Shown piece by piece: positions 58,255-64,000 of a stretch of 64,000 nucleotides of DNA (positions are counted from its first letter, which is position 1; each line of letters starts with the position of its first letter). Below the pieces are notes generated by a model that was not told the origin of the DNA, made no database searches, and saw only the letters and a program-made list of their open reading frames with translations. The position numbers and the translations under genes were made by a program. Origin of the DNA: Rhodamnia argentea (taxonomy: Eukaryota; Streptophyta; Magnoliopsida; Myrtales; Myrtaceae); contig NC_063154.1 in NCBI RefSeq assembly GCF_020921035.1, positions 19,379,861 to 19,443,860 of the forward strand. The letters run 5' to 3'.

Positions 58255-58540
58255 ATTTTAGCTTATTTTGTCAAAAGCTATTACACGTGGCGTCCATGTG
58301 TACTATTTTTTTAAAAAAAATTGCCACCTAGACACCATTTGGACAAATTTCTTTTAAAAAGTTTCACATAATATTAAAATTTAATAAAAAAAATGTCACG
58401 TGTCTTGTTTGGCTTGAATTGACACTTAATTGATCGTTTCTTCTCCGACTTGACACTTAAGTGATCCAAAAAAAATATTGGCACTAAAGTAAGCATTGTA
58501 CACAAATATTGGCACTCCTAATGTCCTTTTGCCTATTATT
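58255..58540. repeat. Fragment related to the MITE at 33950
   Basis: GGCACTAAAGTAAGCATTG at 58484 and GTACACAAATATTGGCACTC match the terminal region of the MULE-type MITE (GGCACTAAAGTGAGTGTCG...). The opposite end was not found. Confidence 0.5.
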
Positions 58541-58871
58541 TTCTAATGAAACTGCGCTGTAATTATGGTGTCATACTTAAAAATTCGTCAGTCAATAATC
58601 GTTTGAAACTAGCTTCTTAACACTTGGGTGGGACGTCTCTCTCACGAGACCCGTAAAAATATTATTAAAACCCTTTTAGAGACTAAAACGCTCTTTTTTT
58701 TATGGTCACGGGTAGTGAATGAAAATTTTAACTAATACCCTAGAATTAATTTCTAAGTACGGTGGTCGTTGGCCTTAGTTACTTTAGATCAATTTGATAT
58801 GTTTTTTTCGCATTCCTTCTACATGGTCTTCCTAAGCACGATGATAGAGGGAAATACTCTCTTCATTATAA

Positions 58872-59816
58872 GGCTCCGTTTGGTTCATTATTTGCAAAGG
58901 ACTTTGGGGTTTCAAAGTCCCTTGGGCAAGTACAATTTTGTTTGGCAACATATTTTGAGGACTTTGGGAAGATGCAATTATATCTCCAAAGCTTTCTAAA
59001 GCCCATTAGGGGAATGGAGCCTTGAAGGTCTTTTGGGAAGTTGTATTCTCAGCATGCAACTTCCTAGTTTAATGAAAATGCGAAAATTGCCTATTTTACC
59101 CTCATTATTAATTAATATTCCTGCTTTGCCCTTTGTTAATCAAAACCCTGTTTTCCCACTTTTCTCTCTGGTCCTCTCACCTCTCTCAATGGTTGCCCTA
59201 TTTTTTTTTTCTCTTCTCTCTCCAGTCCACTCACCTCTCTCGACGAACGCAAGAAAACCTCATGGGCCATCACCTCTCTAGACTATTTGCTCATGCTCGC
59301 CTCTCGTCCCTCGCGGCCGTCGCTCGCTTCTTTGCTGTTGGCTTGTCCATTCGGTTACTCTAATCAGCGAATTCTTCATTTATTTCAAGTTCTTGGGATG
59401 ACGATTTTCAAATAAATTTATGTAGCGACCAAATTATCCACCAATGATCATCCGGGGTCTAATGCTTTTGATTTTCCTTTTTGTTTTTGCTTGCGGGGAA
59501 AACATCTCGGGCGTGGATAAAAGTCTTTTCCACTATTGAAGTTATTAATTTTCAAGTAACATTCTGCAGCTGCCAAAGTTAAAGTTATTGTTTTTTTTTA
59601 AAATTCTTAACAAATTAAAATTAAAAGATTTACATTGGTCACACCAAAGAACTTCGCATATATATGTTCACCTAACAACATTTTCCCTAAAGTTGCATCC
59701 CAATGCACTTTTCAATCACAACTTACCAAACAATATTTGCATTTCACTAAAGCCCTTCGGCCTAAGATCTTTGCATTTCCCCAAAGATTTTCTCAAATGA
59801 TGAACCAAATGGAGCC
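58872..59816. mobile_element. PIF/Harbinger-like MITE
   Basis: 945 bp with inverted ends GGCTCCGTTTGGTTCAT and ATGAACCAAATGGAGCC, similarity continuing inward for about 50 bases (CTTTGGGG...GCAAAG phrases). Flanks TAA (left) and TGA (right) fit a 3-bp TWA duplication with one change. No transposase frame. The superfamily call rests on the GGCTCCGTTTGGTT-type ends. Confidence 0.75.
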
Positions 59817-60627
59817 TGAGTGATCATTGGGCAGACCAAGACCGAGGGCCGAGCTTAATATGTCCATCAAGTTTTCCCTTGGCATAAAAATTAGATGAAT
59901 TTGCGGGTCAAGTTTAGATCGTATTTTGTCATTGATCGCCACTCGCCCGTTGATCACATTTGCATTTTATTTTTACCATTAGAAACTACGTCCATTGCGT
60001 TCGAAATTGTATTTTCCCTCCCTAACTCGGCTAATCGGAAAAAATATATATATATATATATAGTGGAGATCTGATCTTCTTATCAAAATCAAAAAGCCCA
60101 GCCCACGTCATATCCATTCATTTAGTAAGCTCATCCGCCCAAATCCACAGTATGCCCCAGTTGTGTTCCTCATCTGTCGCTCGATCGAGGGAGCTAAAGG
60201 TTCAAATTTTTCTCGTTCGGGTTCGAGGGGCGCGCGGTGCGCTTGGAGGTGATTCATCTCCTACTTCTGGCTAAGCCACTCTTCGCCGCTTGGGTTCACA
60301 TCACTGAATCGGAATGATGTTTTGACTTTTTGATTTAAAGGCTCATGTCTGTTCGCTGCTACGGGCCCTTCCTTCTCTCTCTTGGCTTTGCATCTAATAT
60401 GTTCGACGTATTGTCCAGCTGGGTTTCACTTAAAAGGAGAGGGGTTTTTGTTATTTTTGCGTGAAATGTCTGCTAAGTGCCTCGATGAAACAGATGGAGA
60501 AGTGGAGTTTGTGATGATTTACCTTGAGAGGGTTGAGTTCAGACCTCAGAAACAAACTGAAATTGACCGTCTCCATTGTTGGGCTTGTATACTTTTGCAG
60601 GGTAGTGGTAGAATTGAAGGGCAAAAT
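59817..60627 (+). promoter_or_regulatory. Promoter and 5' UTR region of APC13
   Basis: Contains an AT repeat at about 60044-60062. A TTTTGCAG acceptor-like site ends at 60600, 27 bases before the APC13 start codon, so a 5' UTR intron is likely. No TATA box could be assigned with confidence. Confidence 0.45.
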
Positions 60628-61862
60628 ATGGCAGAATTAAGCATGGGTATACTCATAGATATCGTGGATGAAGAATGGATGAGAGACACTCTGCCTGATG
60701 ATGGTATTTTGCTTTCCTCTCCCTTCACTTTCATGAGTTTGCTCTCACTTTGCATCCACTTGGTAAATGAATATGTACCACTGGTTTGTTAATGATTCAA
60801 TGTCTGAATTGGTCTCCATATGATTGCGTTGCTGTTGCAGATCTTCCCTTGCCGCCCGTGTTGCTTGTTCGAAATGAAGATGTTGAAGATTCGAGTATGT
60901 ATTCGATCTCTTGTTTGTACTGATCTTTGCAAAATGCATCATGTATTCTTATCCTCTGATGCTTGATCTGATAGCAAGTCTTCACTTTGTTAGTAATTGT
61001 TCATATAGATGCCACATGCTTTCTATTCAGTGAAGAGACCAACCAACATCGTAAGTGAACAACACTCTAGTTTAGATGCTACATGCTTGCTATTCAATAT
61101 AGAGACCAACCAACATTGGAAAAAACGAATTACGATGCTCTAGTTTCGATTAAGCTGGTTATTGGAGTTTCTCTATCTCCCTATTGCACTCTGCAGATAG
61201 AGCTTCTTTCATCCTTCTGCTTGTACATTGAATGAGTCCACTGTCACTCTTGTTGTTTGTAGTGATGCATCATTGTTTGGCCATTGAGTGAATAAGCTTG
61301 AGGCTAGAGAATTTCTTCCTTTGTACCGAATTGACATGAACATGTATAAATTAATCTAACTGTGAGAACTGTGCAATAAATTGCTTAAGCCTTTTTAGCC
61401 AATTGCTTGTTCTTATGAGGATCACAATTCTAACAATCATAACGAAGTCTCTAGTGTTAAGGTGGTGCTGCTGTGAGTATTTTGATATCTTTAGTTGGTT
61501 GAAGCAGAGACAAATGAACATTTACATTATGTGTGGGAATTGTTTGATGGTAACTTTGCTAAAGCATAGATAGAAGAACATGTAGAAGCAGTTGCTTTGT
61601 ACGTTTCTCCTAAACATTCTCTCATCCCCGGTTTTTGATAGATGAGCTTACATTTCTCATTTATGGTCTTGGCATATTTAGTGCTTTCACCAGTGTTACG
61701 CTTTATCAGAAGACATGGATGATGACACTAGATGTAACTGCTTGCTGCATATGCTTATGAATTGACTGGCTAGTGATAGACTGTTTGCTGCATAACCCAG
61801 ATCAGGAGACTAAGCAAGCCGATGGAGATTCTTGGCATGATCTTGCTTTAAACGCCCAGTGA
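60628..61862 (+). CDS. APC13: APC13 (BONSAI), anaphase-promoting complex subunit 13
   Basis: Three coding exons, 60628-60703, 60841-60894 and 61801-61862, with GT-AG introns and matching phases, give exactly 63 residues plus stop, the usual length of plant APC13. Exon 1 encodes [20 protein letters not shown], exon 2 the [17 protein letters not shown] segment, exon 3 [19 protein letters not shown]. Family role: a small structural subunit that stabilises the APC/C ubiquitin ligase (TPR-subunit lobe), which degrades mitotic cyclins and securin in the nucleus and cytoplasm. Upstream in-frame sequence in exon 1 could extend the frame, but the chosen Met matches the family start and follows a likely 5' UTR acceptor. 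The gene appears intact. Confidence 0.96.
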
Positions 61863-62640
61863 AGTATACTGAGAGGCGGGTTAATCCTTGAAACGATGTT
61901 TGGGCGCTGGATTTTTGTTATCTTAGCCACATGACTTTCTTGTGATTATGTTTCTTTATGAGTAGTTAAGAGTCATCATTTGGGCCGAAAGTCATCCGGA
62001 CAAGTGGGAACTCGCATTCCAGATTCAAAAGGTTCATTGAAACTTAGACAATGGCAATGGTAGCACAGAAGTTCGAAAATTTATCCGTGACAGATCCTCG
62101 TGCAATATGCAATTATCGTACTGTTGATACAAAATCAGTGGCAAATTATTTGCTTTGATTTGAGCATTTACCAACCACAATTATAGAAGTTATTTATCGA
62201 AAGAATAGTTACTGGTGCATACATTACCACTCTGCCTGAATTTTTATGATTATTATCTACGATAGAATAGCAAATGCCAATTCATATGGAGCATTACTAA
62301 CTTGCATAGGCATTTAACAACTTATTTAACTTTATATAGGCCGTCCTTTAGCAAATTACTAAGATCCGTGAGAAAGTTGCAAAGTTGTCGGCTTTTCGCC
62401 GTTATACTATTTTGGTCCATGAAAAAGTTAGTAATTTCGATGAAATATGTGTCCGACTTTTTCAGCGCGGGCAAGTCCAACTTGGTTCTATGGATAAGAT
62501 ATTTAATTCTCTGGCAATGCCATGCTTCAGGTGATAAGACTTTTTCATAGGACTGTCAAAATGGATAAAAAAATTATATCATAACTAGTATTTATGGAAG
62601 CGAATCATAAATGGATTAGCTTAAGTTAAAATACGAATTT
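61863..62640 (+). other. APC13 3' UTR and intergenic region
   Basis: AT-rich, no coding support. The 3' end of the transcript was not located. Confidence 0.4.
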
Positions 62641-62676
62641 GAGTAAGATAGATTTTAAGGAGTTTATTTTTTTTTA

Positions 62677-62849
62677 GGTCAAATAAAGAGTTAAGTTTTT
62701 TTTTAATCGAATGGAGAGTTAATTTTTTTTAGTTGGTCGAATAAACAAAGAATTAAAAAAAAAATTTTGGTCGAATTAAAGAGTTAAGTTTTTTTTTTTG
62801 GTAATTAAAGAGTTAATTTTTTTTTTTGGTCGAATTAAAGAGTTAAGTT
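62677..62849. repeat. Degenerate tandem repeat, 35-40 bp unit
   Basis: GGTCGAATTAAAGAGTTAAG followed by a T-run recurs about five times with length changes in the T-run (for example near 62768 and 62828). Confidence 0.85.
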
Positions 62850-63063
62850 AACAAGCCTGCTTTCAACCCAAATTGCAAAGCAACGTGATTCGTCCTCCTC
62901 TTTTCTCTCTCTCTGCCTTCGTAGACACAAACCAGCGCCAGCGCACTCACTCTAAAGCTGCTTGCCTCTCTCTTCCCCTCGAATCTCGTCGCCCCCTATT
63001 TGCCTCTTCCGCGCCTCCAATCGTCTCCCGGTTCCGCTCGCGGCGGCGGCGGCGGGGGCGAAG
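62850..63063 (+). other. Probable 5' leader exon of a downstream gene
   Basis: A CT-rich leader-like stretch (TCTCTCTCTCTGCC near 62905), rising GC content, then a CGG-rich end and a donor-like GAAG|GTACATC at 63063/63064. There is no ATG-started frame, so it would be 5' UTR. The product is not visible in the window. Confidence 0.4.
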
Positions 63064-64000
63064 GTACATCTCGTGATTGCGTCCTCATGTCTGCGTCAAG
63101 CTTTCTGATCGTTTTGTTTCGACTTGGTCCTTTCACTCGCTGATTTGGGCATTTTCAGTTGCGATAATACTCCACACCCAATTCAACGCCGGATTAGTGT
63201 TGTGATTCGAGTATGTTATGATGTGCGTAGAAGCACTTTGAAGGAGGCTGGGTTTTCAATCTCTGTTCCATTGTAGATTCTTATGCAGTCTGATTCACTT
63301 CTGGAAACCATCTTGCGATCTCCAGTTTCTACGTCATTTTGGCTTACAAGGCTGAAGCACCCCTTTCTTTGCTCGTCTTTCATGTCCTTTACCTTTTTGG
63401 TCGTGCGATTCTTGATTTTGAACTGCGGTTGCGCGGATTAGTCACCACCTGCTCGAGGATATTCTCACGAGAGCGAGTCGGGGATGAGGGCTCGCATAAG
63501 GTTTTGAATTTTATGCGTCCGGTGAAGTTTCCTAGCAAGTTATCATTGCTTTGACTTGGAGATGACTCTTGTGCCTTAGGGACCCAGTTGGGTAAATTAG
63601 CATTTGGAGTTGATCATCATAAGAGGTTGCGACTTGCGAGCGGTTAAAGATTGTGTGCGCAAATTGATTAGCTCCAGATTTTCTGGGGCTTGAGCATTTG
63701 AAGCTACTCAAACTGAACCTTGTGTTTTGTGACGGCAGAGCTTGTTCGTGGTCGCTCTTGTATCACCAGAAAACATCCTTGTCCGATGCTTGACTGACAA
63801 TGAACTTGGCGCATGTTAGTAGAGAGTTCTTTATAAGTATTTCGATTTATAGGTTTTTTTTTTTATGTTCTTTTATTTTATTTATTAATTTTTTTTATTT
63901 GATGTAGAGTTTTCGTCCAAGCAACGTATAAAAAGTAGGTTAAATCGGGGGGTTATGGATTTTTGTAGATTGGGCTAAATATCAACGTGTTTTAATGATA
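63064..64000 (+). other. Probable intron/continuation of the downstream gene
   Basis: No recognisable coding exon. A 71-codon frame at 63339-63554 lacks any family signal. T-rich stretch at 63852-63900. Confidence 0.3.

Noticed and set aside
60382..60627. Longer APC13 protein starting upstream
   Set aside because: The upstream frame is not part of the family, an acceptor-like site ends at 60600, and the Met at 60628 gives the standard 63-residue protein.

Overview
The window is nuclear DNA of a eudicot. It carries TIR-NB-LRR (TNL) resistance genes, which monocots lack, together with GT-AG introns, Ty1/copia, SINE and MITE elements, an integrated caulimovirid and a plant APC13 gene. The repeat types suggest Myrtaceae (a eucalypt relative), but that is a weak inference. 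The main theme is a tandem segmental duplication of a TNL gene plus its 3' flank: unit A (from before base 1 to about 28.3 kb) and unit B (TNL at 29.9-41.9 kb, flank to about 53.8 kb), both on the + strand. The two units differ by insertions and deletions that can be read base by base.

Unit A: the end of the NB-ARC exon and the LRR exons of a decayed TNL (1-6272); then a flank with two direct copies of a MULE-transposase-derived module (6.64-7.75 and 9.99-11.7 kb) around an antisense fragment of an Enhancer-of-polycomb-like (EPL) gene (8.1-9.72 kb). This is followed by a 14.7-kb Ty1/copia element (13277-28012, matching LTRs, 5-bp target duplication). The copia element itself is split by an 8.2-kb endogenous pararetrovirus of florendovirus type (14904-23134, minus strand), bounded on both sides by TA microsatellite.

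Unit B: an apparently intact four-exon TNL of 1400 codons (29931-41909). Its 6.7-kb intron 2 has gained a SINE, a MULE-type MITE and a 3.6-kb solo LTR, all absent at the matching sites in unit A. A second solo LTR (2.65 kb) sits just 3' of the gene. The flank repeats the MULE-module / EPL / MULE-module layout with a hAT-type MITE added. At 53.8-54.0 kb an inverted copy of the TNL upstream region marks the end of the block.

From 54 to 60 kb there are decayed repeats: a degenerate tandem array, a copia gag fragment on the minus strand, GC-rich repeats and a PIF/Harbinger-like MITE. Ordinary gene space resumes with a complete three-exon APC13 (BONSAI) gene at 60628-61862, a cell-cycle ubiquitin-ligase subunit of 63 residues, and a probable 5' leader exon of another gene at 62.87-63.06 kb. 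Only TNL-B and APC13 look like functional protein-coding host genes; nearly everything else is mobile DNA or its debris. All comparisons were made by eye without alignment software or database searches.
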